Under the pieces are notes generated by a model. The model had not been told where the DNA came from. It was given only the letters and a program-made list of their open reading frames with translations, and did not search any database. A stretch of DNA of 64,000 nucleotides from Pectobacterium actinidiae (GTDB taxonomy: Bacteria; Pseudomonadota; Gammaproteobacteria; Enterobacterales; Enterobacteriaceae). The position numbers were made by a program, and so were the translations under genes. The DNA is taken from the NCBI RefSeq assembly GCF_000803315.1, contig NZ_JRMH01000001.1:2170001-2234000 (forward strand), given 5' to 3'. Shown here piece by piece: positions 51,370 to 62,401 of this stretch. Every line of letters begins with the position of its first letter. Within the stretch, counting starts at the first letter, position 1.

Positions 51370-51720
51370 TCAGGAAAGCCGAAAATTGGTGCTGTATTTC
51401 TGATTGCAGCAAGGACAAAAATTTATCTTTCCCGTTGCAATTAGGAACCAACGAGATATGCCAGAACGATCTATGATGTAACCCACCAAACCCGCGTCAG
51501 TCAGTACAGAAAGATTTCGGTGTGTGCTTGAAAGTGGAACGCTTAGGCGTTTTGAAAGTTCGAGAGCTGTACTTGGGATAACTGTTCGGGTGAGGTGGAA
51601 TAAGATATTGATACGCGAAGTTGTCAGTGTTAATCCCGCTGACTTCAGGATGGTTGCCATACGTTTACGCTCATCCAAAAGCGGTGGCCTAAACGCTGGC
51701 AGATTGGACTCAGTGTACAA
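51370..51720 (-). CDS. Short Fur-like winged-helix regulator
   Basis: 116 residues with one DNA-binding domain like that of Fur/Zur: AGLTLTTSRINILFHL, then ELSKRLSVPLSSTHRNLSVL (recognition helix) and DAGLVGYIIDRSGISRW (wing). A C-terminal CPCC motif remains, but the usual Fur dimerisation domain with its histidine-rich metal sites is missing; typical Fur is about 148. The start is TTG 51720 with GAGAGG upstream. Likely controller of the element. Confidence 0.78.
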   Translation of the reverse strand: MYTESNLPAFRPPLLDERKRMATILKSAGLTLTTSRINILFHLTRTVIPSTALELSKRLSVPLSSTHRNLSVLTDAGLVGYIIDRSGISRWFLIATGKINFCPCCNQKYSTNFRLS

Positions 51721-51784
51721 GTTTTCCTCTCTGCGAGTTGATTGATCTCACAGAGAATTTTATCAAACAATACCAAAAAATGGA

Positions 51785-51803
51785 AATGAGAATTATTTTC
51801 ATT
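51785..51803. promoter_or_regulatory. Fur-box-like palindrome
   Basis: AATGAGAATTATTTTCATT: two 9-bp arms around a central T, matching as inverse repeats at 8 of 9 positions, and close to known enteric Fur boxes. It lies 65 bp upstream of the Fur-like gene's start, in its promoter region. Confidence 0.7.
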
Positions 51804-51873
51804 TTCGGGTGTTTGCTAATTAACAGATCATTACAGTTATTTTAAATTTTTCTGTATGATTTTATTATATAAA

Positions 51874-53559
51874 TTATTGGCGACTTGCCCAATCAATGAC
51901 TGGAAGTAAAGCCTTCAATGGTGGTGTATGTGTGTATCTGGCTGTGATACCGAGAGATTGCGTTCTACTGTGACCCACGACAAATTGAACCAACGCGTGA
52001 TTTCCAACGGATGCTATCGCATGACTTATAAATGTATGCCGTAGTGAATGTACCCGCCGCTTTAGTCCAAACTCGTTGTAATCTGGTATCTCTAGCACTC
52101 TGAGCAATTCCACCCAATCATAAGTAATAGTTGTATAGTTTGGAAGATTACCAAACACACGGTCGGAATCCTTAAGGGTTTCCACACAAGCCCGGAGTTC
52201 TGCCTCTATAGTCTTATGGATTGGAACCTGCCGCCGAGCATGTTCGGTTTTCCCACCTTCAATAAAGATATACCAACGTCCAGTCTCTTCATCTTTCCTT
52301 ATGTGTTGTTTGCGGATTTCCGCTATCTCACTTCTACGGGCACCTGTATAAACCAAAGTGAGGAAGTACCATTTCCGATAATCACTATCTGGTAGGGCGA
52401 AAAGATACTTTTTGATCCGGCTCAGTTCGCTATCGATGTATTTTCCACCCCGGTTGGATTTCACCTCGTGGCTAATCCCATCGGTAGGAGATTTGGTCAG
52501 TATATCCTTCTGATCCACCAGATACGTTTTGAGCAATGAGCGCCAGAGCTTTAAATGCTTGTGGACGTGCTCACTGGCGATCAGGTCATCCTCGGGCACA
52601 TCGTAATCAATACACTCGGCAAGACTCATTCTGGAATAAGGGAGTCTAGTTCGAGTAGGCAGATTCTCCGCAACCTTGAGGGAATCCCTTACATGCTGTT
52701 TCGTAACGCTATCGACAGGGACGTCGCCTACAACATGGTAGAGAACATCAAAGAAGCGCTGATTCTCGTTTGCTGTTTGTTTCCGCCACTTTTGACCTTT
52801 ATCCTTTATATATTCATTCCACACCTCTAGCAAAGTAGGCCCTATGGCTGGGGATGTCTCATCAAGTGCAACTTTATTTTGAGGGAATGATTCTTGTAAA
52901 ACTGCCTTGTCCGTTGGAGCTGCTTTCTGCAAAGCAGAAGCCATAGAGTCTAGGATCTGTTGGTATCGGATCAAATCACCAGAATAGAACGCCTCATAGG
53001 CCTGTGACATAAAGGCCTGATTCATATCTATCTGGCTGGCAATATGGTGAATCTGATCAAGGTCGGATTCATTAACCGTTAACATCTTCTTTTTGAGTGC
53101 AGCAGTCATCATTCTGGCTGAAATATCGTTACCGTTATACATATGCCCCATATGGGAGTTGGCGTAGCCTTGCGCCTCGTTTGCAGTGTCTAGGGGCGAT
53201 AAAGGCTCACCTGTAATCTGTTTATGATACCTGCCTAATTCTGGTAACCGTTTAGCCTCTTCAAGGCCACCTTTTAGCCAATTCAAGAGATATTCATCAA
53301 AGTCTTGTTTTGTGGCGGCTCGGAAGCCCTGTATTTTAAGTTTGAACTCTTCAAGATCCATCGCTCCATTCTGAACAAGGGGAATGAAAGGACGGATCTG
53401 ATTCATAATCACTTCTGCTTGCTTTCGGCTATCAGTGCCGAGAGTTAGGCGAACAGGAGTTGTTGAATCATTTTGTCTAAAGTTAGTGTAATATATGCGC
53501 CCACGAATCATTGTGTGTGACAGCTTGTGTGACCTATTGTTTGCCATGCTGTTTGCCAT
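51874..53559 (-). CDS. Large tyrosine-type site-specific integrase
   Basis: 561 residues, larger than most phage integrases (350-450). The C-terminal catalytic domain has every active-site residue: R408 (TGARRSEI), K437 (GGKTEH), H504-x2-R507 (HSLRHTF), H530 (GHSR) and Y542 (TARYTH). A SAM-like core-binding domain lies about 240-370. The long N-terminus (1-240), with MIRGRIYYTNFR, is of the kind seen in prophage integrases with a DUF6538-like arm-binding region. It reads away from attR, ending next to the Fur-like gene. Ribosome site weak for ATG 53559; ATG 53547 is an alternative. Confidence 0.94.
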   Translation of the reverse strand: MANSMANNRSHKLSHTMIRGRIYYTNFRQNDSTTPVRLTLGTDSRKQAEVIMNQIRPFIPLVQNGAMDLEEFKLKIQGFRAATKQDFDEYLLNWLKGGLEEAKRLPELGRYHKQITGEPLSPLDTANEAQGYANSHMGHMYNGNDISARMMTAALKKKMLTVNESDLDQIHHIASQIDMNQAFMSQAYEAFYSGDLIRYQQILDSMASALQKAAPTDKAVLQESFPQNKVALDETSPAIGPTLLEVWNEYIKDKGQKWRKQTANENQRFFDVLYHVVGDVPVDSVTKQHVRDSLKVAENLPTRTRLPYSRMSLAECIDYDVPEDDLIASEHVHKHLKLWRSLLKTYLVDQKDILTKSPTDGISHEVKSNRGGKYIDSELSRIKKYLFALPDSDYRKWYFLTLVYTGARRSEIAEIRKQHIRKDEETGRWYIFIEGGKTEHARRQVPIHKTIEAELRACVETLKDSDRVFGNLPNYTTITYDWVELLRVLEIPDYNEFGLKRRVHSLRHTFISHAIASVGNHALVQFVVGHSRTQSLGITARYTHTPPLKALLPVIDWASRQ

Positions 53560-53627
53560 TAAATAGTTATATATCAGTGGATTACGTCAATCCCGGTGTT
53601 AACTCGTTGTTTTTTTAAAGTATACCA

Positions 53628-53645
53628 GACGCCTGGGAAGGCGAC
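53628..53645. mobile_element. attR of the yciO-rluB island
   Basis: Exact 18-bp copy of the attL core, 15 bp upstream of the rluB start. The integrase gene starts about 70 bp away, the usual position beside an attachment site. Confidence 0.82.
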
Positions 53646-53660
53646 ACTAGAGGTTGCTCA

Positions 53661-54545
53661 ATGAGCGAAAAGTTACAAAAAGTTCTGGCGCGTGCCGGAC
53701 ATGGCTCACGCCGCGAAATTGAAGTTATCATTCAGGCTGGACGCGTCAGCGTTGACGGTAAGATTGCCACGCTGGGCGATCGCGTTGAAGTGACGAAAGC
53801 CACCAGAATCCGTATTGATGGCCATGTGGTTACCGTTAAGGAAACCGAAGAATCTGTGTGCCGCGTACTGATGTACTACAAACCGGAAGGTGAACTGTGT
53901 ACTCGTAACGATCCTGATGGTCGTCCTACGGTATTCGATCGTCTGCCAAAAATTCAGGGTTCTCGCTGGGTTGCGGTAGGGCGGCTGGATGTGAACACCT
54001 CCGGCCTGCTGCTGTTCACGACAGACGGTGAGTTAGCCAACCGCCTGATGCACCCGAGCCGTGAGGTTGAGCGCGAATACGCAGTACGTGTCTTCGGTGA
54101 AGTTGACGATGAAAAAATCAAACAGCTGAGCAAAGGTGTACAGCTGGAAGATGGTCCGGCATCATTCCGCACTATCCGCTATCAAGGTGGTGAAGGCCTG
54201 AACCAGTGGTATAACGTGACGCTGACCGAAGGGCGCAACCGTGAAGTTCGCCGTCTGTGGGAAGCGGTTGGCGTGCAGGTTAGCCGCCTGATTCGCGTGC
54301 GTTACGGTGACATTACGCTGCCGAAAGGCATTCCACGCGGTGGCTGGACAGAAATGCCGCTGGAACAACTGAACTATCTACGTGAATTAGTACAGCTTCC
54401 GGCAGAAACGGTATCGAAACTGCCAGTTGAGCGCGAGCGCCGCCGGGTGAAAGCGAATCAGATCCGTCGTGCGGTAAAACGCCACAGCCAGATCAACAGC
54501 GCTCCGGCACGTCGTACCTCGCCAAAACCTAAGCGCAACGGTTAA
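53661..54545 (+). CDS. rluB: 23S rRNA pseudouridine(2605) synthase
   Basis: 294 residues: an N-terminal S4 RNA-binding domain (about 3-60) and an RsuA-type catalytic domain with the aspartate in [19 protein letters not shown] (D near 110), and a basic tail. The coding region is intact despite the adjacent island, but its upstream leader is replaced by island DNA beyond 15 bp from the start. Confidence 0.95.
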   Translation: MSEKLQKVLARAGHGSRREIEVIIQAGRVSVDGKIATLGDRVEVTKATRIRIDGHVVTVKETEESVCRVLMYYKPEGELCTRNDPDGRPTVFDRLPKIQGSRWVAVGRLDVNTSGLLLFTTDGELANRLMHPSREVEREYAVRVFGEVDDEKIKQLSKGVQLEDGPASFRTIRYQGGEGLNQWYNVTLTEGRNREVRRLWEAVGVQVSRLIRVRYGDITLPKGIPRGGWTEMPLEQLNYLRELVQLPAETVSKLPVERERRRVKANQIRRAVKRHSQINSAPARRTSPKPKRNG

Positions 54546-54566
54546 TACCGTTATCCCTACGCTTCA

Positions 54567-54586
54567 CGGGCAGCTTTCGCTGCCCG
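54567..54586 (+). terminator. Hairpin after rluB
   Basis: CGGGCAGC and GCTGCCCG form a perfect 8-bp stem with a TTTC loop, 22 bp after the stop. No T-run follows. Confidence 0.6.
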
Positions 54587-54590
54587 CAAT

Positions 54591-54750
54591 AGGCTGCTGA
54601 CAGACCTATTTACCGAATGAGAACGGGCGTAACGGAATAGAAGAGTAAAGCGTTTGCGCCAGGGATGGCGCAATCCGAGCTTACATGGACGTACTTGCAG
54701 CGTCTTTACGATCTATCCGTTACTCCCGCGCACCAGCCTTTGTCAGCAAT
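54591..54750. repeat. Long palindromic intergenic repeat, copy 2
   Basis: About 160 bp, the short form of the element at 28975-29206, without the extra hairpin-rich centre. Left arm GTAACGGAATAGAAGAGTAA and the inverse of the right arm GTAACGGATAGATCGTAAAG are alike, so the whole can fold on itself. Ends carry GCTGACA-type inverted termini. Between convergent rluB and cobA. Confidence 0.75.
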
Positions 54751-54762
54751 GAAAATTAACGA

Positions 54763-55353
54763 CTACCAGTCAATACCTTGTTGCGCCTGAATCCCGCTAT
54801 CAAATGCGTGCTTCACTGGACGCATTTCCGTCACGGTATCCGCCATTTCCAGCAAGTCACGATGACAACCTCGGCCGGTAATAATGACCGTCTGCCCGGC
54901 AGGACGCTGCGTTAAAGCAGTGACAACGTCACGTAAATCTAGGTAGTCATAGCTAATCATATACGTCAGTTCGTCCAATACGACGAGGTCGAGCTGTGGA
55001 TCGGCCAGCATGCGTTTGCCATGCTGCCAGACGTGTTGTGCCGCTTCGGTATCCGTTTGGCGATTCTGGGTATCCCAGGTAAAGCCCGTCGCCATGACCT
55101 GAAATTCCACGCCGTGCTGTTGCAGCAGATTCTTCTCGCCGTTTGGCCATTCGCCTTTAATAAACTGGATCACGCCCGCCTGCAATCCGTGGCCTATCGC
55201 TCGCGTGACGGTGCCAAAAGCCGCCGTGGTTTTTCCTTTCCCATTACCGGTGAAGACGATCAGGATACCGCGTGTTTCATTCGCAGCGGCAATGCGTGCG
55301 TCGACCTTTTCTTTCAGGCGTTGTTGGCGTTGCTGGTGGCGTTCGTCGCTCAT
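54763..55353 (-). CDS. cobA: Cob(I)yrinic acid a,c-diamide adenosyltransferase
   Basis: Attaches the 5'-deoxyadenosyl group to corrinoids (also named btuR or cobO). 196 residues with P-loop GNGKGKTTAAFGTVTRAIGHG near 36-56 and VVLDELTYMISYDYLD. Neighbour of yciK, as in E. coli. Confidence 0.95.
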   Translation of the reverse strand: MSDERHQQRQQRLKEKVDARIAAANETRGILIVFTGNGKGKTTAAFGTVTRAIGHGLQAGVIQFIKGEWPNGEKNLLQQHGVEFQVMATGFTWDTQNRQTDTEAAQHVWQHGKRMLADPQLDLVVLDELTYMISYDYLDLRDVVTALTQRPAGQTVIITGRGCHRDLLEMADTVTEMRPVKHAFDSGIQAQQGIDW

Positions 55354-55379
55354 CGTGCGTGCTCTTCTTTATTATTCGA

Positions 55380-56141
55380 TTATTCGGCTGGGCCGGCTTT
55401 TCTACCCGGCTGGGCGTCGAAACTCATCCCTGTCTTACGGCGGCTGTCGTCCCCCATCAGATAGAGGTACAGCGGCATGATATCTGCCGGCGTTTTCAGC
55501 CTCATCGGATCTTCGTTAGGGAAGGCTGACGCACGCATTCCTGTACGCGTTCCGCCGGGATTAATACAGTTCACCCGTAGATTGTGTGAACGATACTCTT
55601 CGGCCAGCACTTGCATCAGGCCTTCCGTCGCGAACTTGGAAACGGAATAGGCTCCCCAGCCGGCACGACCTTCGCGACCCACGCTGGAGCTGGTGAAAAC
55701 CAGAGAAGAGCAAGATGATTTCAATAACAGCGGCAGCAGCGCCTGCGTCAGCATAAAAGTCGCGTTGACGTTGACCTGCATAACCTGATGCCAGATTTCT
55801 GGTGTTTGCTGCGTGATAGGGGTGATTTCCCCGAGTAATCCGGCGTTGTGGAGAACGCCATCCAGATAGGGCACAACCTGCGCCAGTTCGTCAGCCAGTT
55901 GAAAGCACTGCGCGGAGGATAAGGCCAGCATATCGCAGACCACAACGTGCGCAGGCGTACCGTGTTCCTGCTCGATTTGCTGTTTAACCGCCTGAAGTTT
56001 GCTTTCTGTTCGCCCCAATAAGATGACGTGTGCGCCGTAGCGGGCATAGGTCAGTGCGGCTTCCCGACCAATGCCGTCGCCAGCACCAGTGACCAGAATG
56101 ATACGGTTTTGCAGTAAATCGATTTTAGGCTGGTAATGCAC
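55380..56141 (-). CDS. yciK: Short-chain dehydrogenase YciK
   Basis: A 253-residue Rossmann-fold oxidoreductase: TGAGDGIGREAA cofactor loop, NAG, catalytic S-Y-K in FTSSSVG...YSVSKFA. Substrate unknown. The GTG at 56141 (start MHYQPKIDL when initiated) has AGAGGAA upstream and matches homologues; a longer frame to 56294 has no support. Probably co-transcribed with cobA. Confidence 0.93.
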   Translation of the reverse strand: MHYQPKIDLLQNRIILVTGAGDGIGREAALTYARYGAHVILLGRTESKLQAVKQQIEQEHGTPAHVVVCDMLALSSAQCFQLADELAQVVPYLDGVLHNAGLLGEITPITQQTPEIWHQVMQVNVNATFMLTQALLPLLLKSSCSSLVFTSSSVGREGRAGWGAYSVSKFATEGLMQVLAEEYRSHNLRVNCINPGGTRTGMRASAFPNEDPMRLKTPADIMPLYLYLMGDDSRRKTGMSFDAQPGRKAGPAE

Positions 56142-56498
56142 AATGAATTCCTCTTGCCGTGGCGCAAAACAGCCACGCTTCAGATAATAGACCTGCCATC
56201 GCGTATACGGCACGGCGAGATGCGTCGGTCGTGCCACTCGGAACGTCAGATAACGGCGTATTCGGGCAGGATGAATGGGGGTGTTATGCCTCAAATGTCA
56301 TCTGTTTTCAATGAGACTGCCTCTATTTATCCCCGTGCTGTTGTAAAAAGCAGCAACAGGCGTAAAAACCACAGGAATAACATCGCCATATTGCGTGTCA
56401 TCAGTTAGGTTATAGGAAGGGAATGGCGCACGACGTCAACGCCATGGTTGGTGAATAAACCAACATTAATTAATACGTAGTTAATGAGGACGGTGTTT

Positions 56499-57545
56499 GT
56501 GGAATTACTTTCTCTGTACGGTTTATTCCTGGCTAAGGCACTCACCATCGTGGTGGCTATTGGTGCGCTAGTCGTTCTGGCATTCGGGATGACGCAACGC
56601 AAGCGCCCGCATAAAGGTGAGTTGCTGGTCACGAATCTGGGCGAACAATATCAGGAGATGCAGCGCGAAATGCAGACTGCCTGTATGAGCGACACCGAGC
56701 GTAAGCTGTTATCTAAACAAGAAAAGAAGAAAGAAAAAGAAACCGCGAAGCAAGATAAACAGCGCGCCAAGCGCGGCGAAGAGAAAAGTGTCAAACCGTG
56801 CCTGTACGTTCTCGATTTCAACGGCAGTATGGATGCGGGCGAAGTCAGTTCGCTGCGTGAAGAGATCTCCGCCGTGCTCGCCGTGGCGAAACCGAAAGAT
56901 GAAGTATTGCTGCGTCTGGAAAGCCCCGGTGGTGTGGTTCATGGCTATGGATTGGCAGCCTCGCAGCTACAGCGTCTGCGTCAGGGCGGCGTGCGGTTGA
57001 CCGTCTCGGTGGATAAAGTGGCTGCCAGCGGTGGATATATGATGGCCTGCGTGGCTGACCGCATCGTAGCGGCACCGTTTGCGATTGTGGGATCGATTGG
57101 CGTTGTAGCGCAAATCCCCAATTTCCACCGTTTGCTGAAAAACAAAGATATTGATGTTGAACTGCACACTGCCGGTGAATTCAAGCGTACGCTGACGCTG
57201 TTTGGTGAGAACACCGAACAAGGCCGTGAGAAATTCCGCGAAGATCTGAATGTCACCCACACGCTGTTTAAGGATTTTGTGCAGCAGATGCGCCCCTCTC
57301 TGGATATTGATTCGGTGGCGACGGGAGAGCACTGGTTTGGTACTCAGGCGAAAGATCTGGGGTTGGTTGATGCTATCGGCACCAGTGACGATCTGCTGAT
57401 TGCGGAAATGACCAGCCATGAAGTATTAAGCGTGCGCTATACACGACGTAAACGTCTGCTGGATCGTCTGACGGGCAGCGCAGGTGATACCGCAGAACGC
57501 CTGATGCTACGCTGGTGGCAACGTGGTTCGAAGCCTCTGCTGTAA
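56499..57545 (+). CDS. sohB: Inner membrane protease SohB
   Basis: A 348-residue S49-family protease related to SppA. One N-terminal membrane helix (about 9-30), a Lys-rich coiled region (about 65-95), and the catalytic serine in KVAASGGYMMACVAD, with a lysine in AGEFKRTLT. The GTG at 56499 gives MELLSLYGLFLAK, as in E. coli. A multicopy suppressor of htrA in E. coli. Confidence 0.94.
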   Translation: MELLSLYGLFLAKALTIVVAIGALVVLAFGMTQRKRPHKGELLVTNLGEQYQEMQREMQTACMSDTERKLLSKQEKKKEKETAKQDKQRAKRGEEKSVKPCLYVLDFNGSMDAGEVSSLREEISAVLAVAKPKDEVLLRLESPGGVVHGYGLAASQLQRLRQGGVRLTVSVDKVAASGGYMMACVADRIVAAPFAIVGSIGVVAQIPNFHRLLKNKDIDVELHTAGEFKRTLTLFGENTEQGREKFREDLNVTHTLFKDFVQQMRPSLDIDSVATGEHWFGTQAKDLGLVDAIGTSDDLLIAEMTSHEVLSVRYTRRKRLLDRLTGSAGDTAERLMLRWWQRGSKPLL

Positions 57546-57574
57546 TTGATGCCATATTAAGCCATAGATAATCA

Positions 57575-57600
57575 AATGCCCGCAAATTTGCGGGCATTTG
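57575..57600. terminator. Terminator between sohB and yciN
   Basis: AATGCCCGCAA and TTGCGGGCATT form a long perfect stem with almost no loop (AT), in the convergent gap. Confidence 0.8.
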
Positions 57601-57603
57601 CAT

Positions 57604-57873
57604 TTAATCGACCAGGTAATATTTTTCGGATAAGACATGCGCAAGATGCTTGAACATGTTAAATACCGCGGTGCTTTTTAAGGTTGGTATTCCGTTCTTA
57701 TCGAGAAAGAATTCACCGCGAAAAACCAGTACGCCGTTTTTTTGTTCTACGCTATCAGCGACCATGCCATGCAAATAATCATCGTGATGTTTAATGATGT
57801 CATTGGCTTCAACTAATAAGCTCTGGCGGTCAATAGGGCGCTTTTCTTCGTTAACCTGATGTTCAGGTGACAT
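57604..57873 (-). CDS. yciN: YciN family protein (DUF2498)
   Basis: An 89-residue protein with the conserved C-terminus [23 protein letters not shown]. Function unknown. The ATG at 57873 has AGGAG 7 nt upstream. Divergent from topA, as in E. coli. Confidence 0.92.
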   Translation of the reverse strand: MSPEHQVNEEKRPIDRQSLLVEANDIIKHHDDYLHGMVADSVEQKNGVLVFRGEFFLDKNGIPTLKSTAVFNMFKHLAHVLSEKYYLVD

Positions 57874-58242
57874 GATTGTTACTCCTGTACTCACCCTTGA
57901 AAAAGGGGGGCGTTGCACTATATCAACAAGGTTATTTCTAAAATCAACACCGCAATTTCAACAACCAATATGGCTATTTCAAAAGTCGTATCAAGAGAAA
58001 GGGTACTGCGATACGGTTTCAGCGTAAAGCGTAGATTATGATGCAAATGGGCTACATTTTAGAGGCTTACCTGCCGATATTCAGTATGGCAGGATGCGGA
58101 TAAAACAGGATTTCCGCGCTAATTAGGTTGCGTGACAGCATTTATCAGGTAGAGTGTGGGATTTTGCGCAGTCAGTAGAATCCGCTCTGGATGCCCCGAA
58201 AAATATCTGATTTTCAGAAGAATTCAGCAGGTAATAGTACAT
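57874..58242. promoter_or_regulatory. yciN/topA divergent regulatory region
   Basis: A 369-bp AT-rich spacer expected to hold the multiple topA promoters, which in E. coli respond to supercoiling, heat and Fis. No specific site was assigned with confidence. Confidence 0.5.
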
Positions 58243-60843
58243 ATGGGTAAAGCTCTCGTTATCGTCGAGTCCCCGGCAAAAGCCAAAACGATCAATAAGT
58301 ATTTAGGCAATGACTACGTGGTTAAATCCAGCGTCGGTCATGTGCGCGATTTGCCGACGAGTGGCTCAGTCAGTAAAAAGAGCGCGGACTCAGCGACTAA
58401 AGATAAAACGAAAAAGAAAGTCAAAAAGGATGAGAAATCCGCGCTCGTTAATCGTATGGGCGTCGACCCTTATCACGGTTGGAAAGCCAACTACGAAATA
58501 CTGCCGGGTAAGGAGAAGGTTGTCTCCGAATTAAAAACGCTGGCGGAAAATGCCGACCACATCTATCTCGCAACCGACCTTGACCGCGAAGGGGAAGCCA
58601 TTGCCTGGCACCTGCGGGAAATCATTGGTGGTGACGAGCAGCGTTTTAGCCGTGTGGTGTTTAACGAAATTACGAAAAATGCCATTAAACAGGCATTTGA
58701 AAAACCAGATACGTTGAATATTGACCGTGTGAATGCCCAGCAGGCGCGTCGGTTTATGGATCGCGTGGTGGGTTACATGGTTTCCCCGCTGCTGTGGAAA
58801 AAAATCGCTCGTGGCTTGTCCGCTGGACGTGTGCAGTCGGTTGCCGTGCGCCTGATTGTCGATCGCGAACGTGAAATCAAAGCGTTCGTTCCAGAAGAAT
58901 ATTGGGAATTGCACGCTGATTTGCTGGCAGGCAGCGATATTCAACTGCAAATGCAGGTGACGCACCATAACAGCAAGCCGTTTAAACCGGTTAATAAAGA
59001 ACAAACGCATGCAGCGGTCAGTCTGCTTGAGAACGCGCGTTATGTGGTTGCCGATCGTGAAGATAAACCGACCAGCAGCAAACCCGGCGCGCCGTTCATC
59101 ACCTCCACGCTGCAACAGGCTGCCAGTACGCGCCTTGGCTTCGGCGTGAAAAAGACCATGATGATGGCGCAGCGTCTGTATGAAGCGGGCTACATTACCT
59201 ACATGCGTACCGACTCGACGAACCTTAGTCAGGATGCCTTGACGATGGTGCGTGGCTATATTGGTGAAGAGTTCGGTAAGCGCTATCTGCCGGAATCCGC
59301 GAACCTTTACAGCAGCAAAGAAAATTCACAGGAAGCGCACGAAGCGATTCGTCCTTCCGATGTTGGCGTGCTGGCCGATAGCCTGAAAGATATGGAAGCT
59401 GATGCGCAGAAACTGTATCAGCTGATCTGGCGCCAGTTCGTCGCTTGCCAAATGACGCCAGCGCAATACGATTCCACCACGCTAATCGTGGAAGCCGCCG
59501 ATTATCAACTGCGTGCCAAAGGCCGTACGCTGCGTTTCGATGGCTGGACGAAAGTCATGCCTGCGTTGCGTAAAAATGATGAAGATCGCACGTTGCCGAC
59601 TGTGGCCGTGGGCGAAGTGCTGTCGCTGCAAAAACTGCTGCCAGGGCAACACTTCACCAAACCACCAGCACGCTACAGCGATGCCTCTCTGGTTAAAGAG
59701 CTGGAAAAACGTGGAATTGGTCGTCCGTCTACCTACGCGTCTATTATTTCCACCATTCAGGATCGCGGCTATGTTCGAGTGGAGAACCGCCGTTTCTATG
59801 CTGAGAAAATGGGTGAAATCGTTACCGATCGACTGGAAGAAAACTTCCGCGAATTGATGAATTACGATTTCACCGCACGGATGGAAAGCCGTCTCGATCA
59901 GGTCGCCAATAATCAGGCGGAATGGAAAGCGGTATTGGATGAGTTCTTCAACGAATTTAGCCAGCAGTTGGAAAAGGCAGAGCAGGATCCTGAAGAAGGC
60001 GGTATGCGCCCGAATGCGATGGTGCTAACCAGCATTGACTGCCCAACGTGCTCTCGCCAAATGGGTATCCGTACTGCTAGTACCGGGGTGTTTCTGGGCT
60101 GTTCCGGTTATGCATTGTCGCCGAAAGAGCGCTGTAAAACCACGATCAACCTGATACCAGAAACCGAAGTGCTGAACGTGTTGGAAGGCGATGATGCCGA
60201 AACTAACGCGTTGCGTGCTCGTCGCCGCTGTGAAAAATGCGGTACGGCGATGGACAGCTATCTGATTGATAATCAGCGTAAGCTGCACGTTTGCGGGAAT
60301 AACCCAGCTTGTGACGGCTATGAGATCGAAGCCGGTGAATTCCGTATCAAGGGTTATGACGGTCCGATTGTTGAGTGCGAGAAATGTGGCTCCGAGATGC
60401 ATCTCAAAATGGGACGCTTCGGTAAATACATGGCGTGCACCAGCGAGACATGTAGTAACACGCGTAAGATCCTGCGTAATGGCGATGTTGCGCCACCGAA
60501 AGAAGATCCGGTGCCGTTACCTGAGCTGCCTTGCGAAAAGTCTGATGCTTATTTCGTATTACGTGACGGTGCAGCAGGGGTCTTCCTTGCGGCTAATACG
60601 TTCCCGAAATCTCGCGAAACGCGGGCACCGCTAGTAGAAGAACTGGTGCGATTCAAGGATCGTTTACCGGAAAAACTGCGTTATCTGGCTGATGCTCCTG
60701 TGGTTGATAAGGACGGCAACAAAACGCAGGTGCGTTTCAGCCGTAAGACCAAACAGCAATATGTCTCGTCAGAGAAAGACGGCAAGGCAACGGGCTGGTC
60801 AGCGTTTTATATTGATGGCAAATGGGTTGAAGGGAAAAAGTAA
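58243..60843 (+). CDS. topA: DNA topoisomerase I
   Basis: Relaxes negative supercoils. 866 residues: Toprim at the N-terminus ([31 protein letters not shown]), active-site tyrosine in [13 protein letters not shown] near 319, and three C-terminal zinc ribbons ([27 protein letters not shown]). ATG 58243 with CAGCAGGTAA upstream is the family start. Confidence 0.97.
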   Translation: MGKALVIVESPAKAKTINKYLGNDYVVKSSVGHVRDLPTSGSVSKKSADSATKDKTKKKVKKDEKSALVNRMGVDPYHGWKANYEILPGKEKVVSELKTLAENADHIYLATDLDREGEAIAWHLREIIGGDEQRFSRVVFNEITKNAIKQAFEKPDTLNIDRVNAQQARRFMDRVVGYMVSPLLWKKIARGLSAGRVQSVAVRLIVDREREIKAFVPEEYWELHADLLAGSDIQLQMQVTHHNSKPFKPVNKEQTHAAVSLLENARYVVADREDKPTSSKPGAPFITSTLQQAASTRLGFGVKKTMMMAQRLYEAGYITYMRTDSTNLSQDALTMVRGYIGEEFGKRYLPESANLYSSKENSQEAHEAIRPSDVGVLADSLKDMEADAQKLYQLIWRQFVACQMTPAQYDSTTLIVEAADYQLRAKGRTLRFDGWTKVMPALRKNDEDRTLPTVAVGEVLSLQKLLPGQHFTKPPARYSDASLVKELEKRGIGRPSTYASIISTIQDRGYVRVENRRFYAEKMGEIVTDRLEENFRELMNYDFTARMESRLDQVANNQAEWKAVLDEFFNEFSQQLEKAEQDPEEGGMRPNAMVLTSIDCPTCSRQMGIRTASTGVFLGCSGYALSPKERCKTTINLIPETEVLNVLEGDDAETNALRARRRCEKCGTAMDSYLIDNQRKLHVCGNNPACDGYEIEAGEFRIKGYDGPIVECEKCGSEMHLKMGRFGKYMACTSETCSNTRKILRNGDVAPPKEDPVPLPELPCEKSDAYFVLRDGAAGVFLAANTFPKSRETRAPLVEELVRFKDRLPEKLRYLADAPVVDKDGNKTQVRFSRKTKQQYVSSEKDGKATGWSAFYIDGKWVEGKK

Positions 60844-60897
60844 CTTCTTTCTGTCACCCTACGCATAACCGGGTTAGGTTAAGACATCGCTAAATCA

Positions 60898-60926
60898 AGC
60901 CAGCCGTAAGGCTGGCTTTTTTGATC
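60898..60926 (+). terminator. topA terminator
   Basis: AAGCCAGCC and GGCTGGCTT stem around GTAA, followed by TTTT. Confidence 0.9.
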
Positions 60927-62280
<1,354 letters not shown>

Positions 62281-62310
62281 GCGTTATCAGACGCACATAG
62301 CACTAACGTA

Positions 62311-62340
62311 AAAAAGCCAGACACTGTCTGGCTTTTTGTC
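62311..62340 (+). terminator. Terminator between cysB and dtpA
   Basis: AAAGCCAGACA and TGTCTGGCTTTTT pair around C, with an A-run before and a T-run after; works for both convergent genes. Confidence 0.9.
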
Positions 62341-62401
62341 ATCTGGCTATCTCTAACGCTTCACCAATAACACGTCACACTATCATTTTCGCGTCCGGTT
62401 A

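Larger units (their letters stand above)
47800..53645. mobile_element. 5.8-kb integrative element in the rluB leader
   Basis: Inserted between yciO and rluB, bounded by 18-bp direct repeats, with a tyrosine integrase gene next to the right repeat. It is clearly AT-richer than its flanks. Contents left to right: three cargo genes (48030-49232), serine recombinase, YagK/Gp2-like protein, Fur-like regulator, integrase. No structural, packaging or conjugation genes are seen, so if mobile it would need a helper (satellite or mobilisable type). The components resemble those of P4-like and inovirus-related elements, but the set as a whole is not one I recognise. Confidence 0.85.

Noticed and set aside
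47800..53645. Possibility that the island is a complete prophage or conjugative element
   Set aside because: No capsid, terminase, lysis, relaxase or type IV secretion genes are present.
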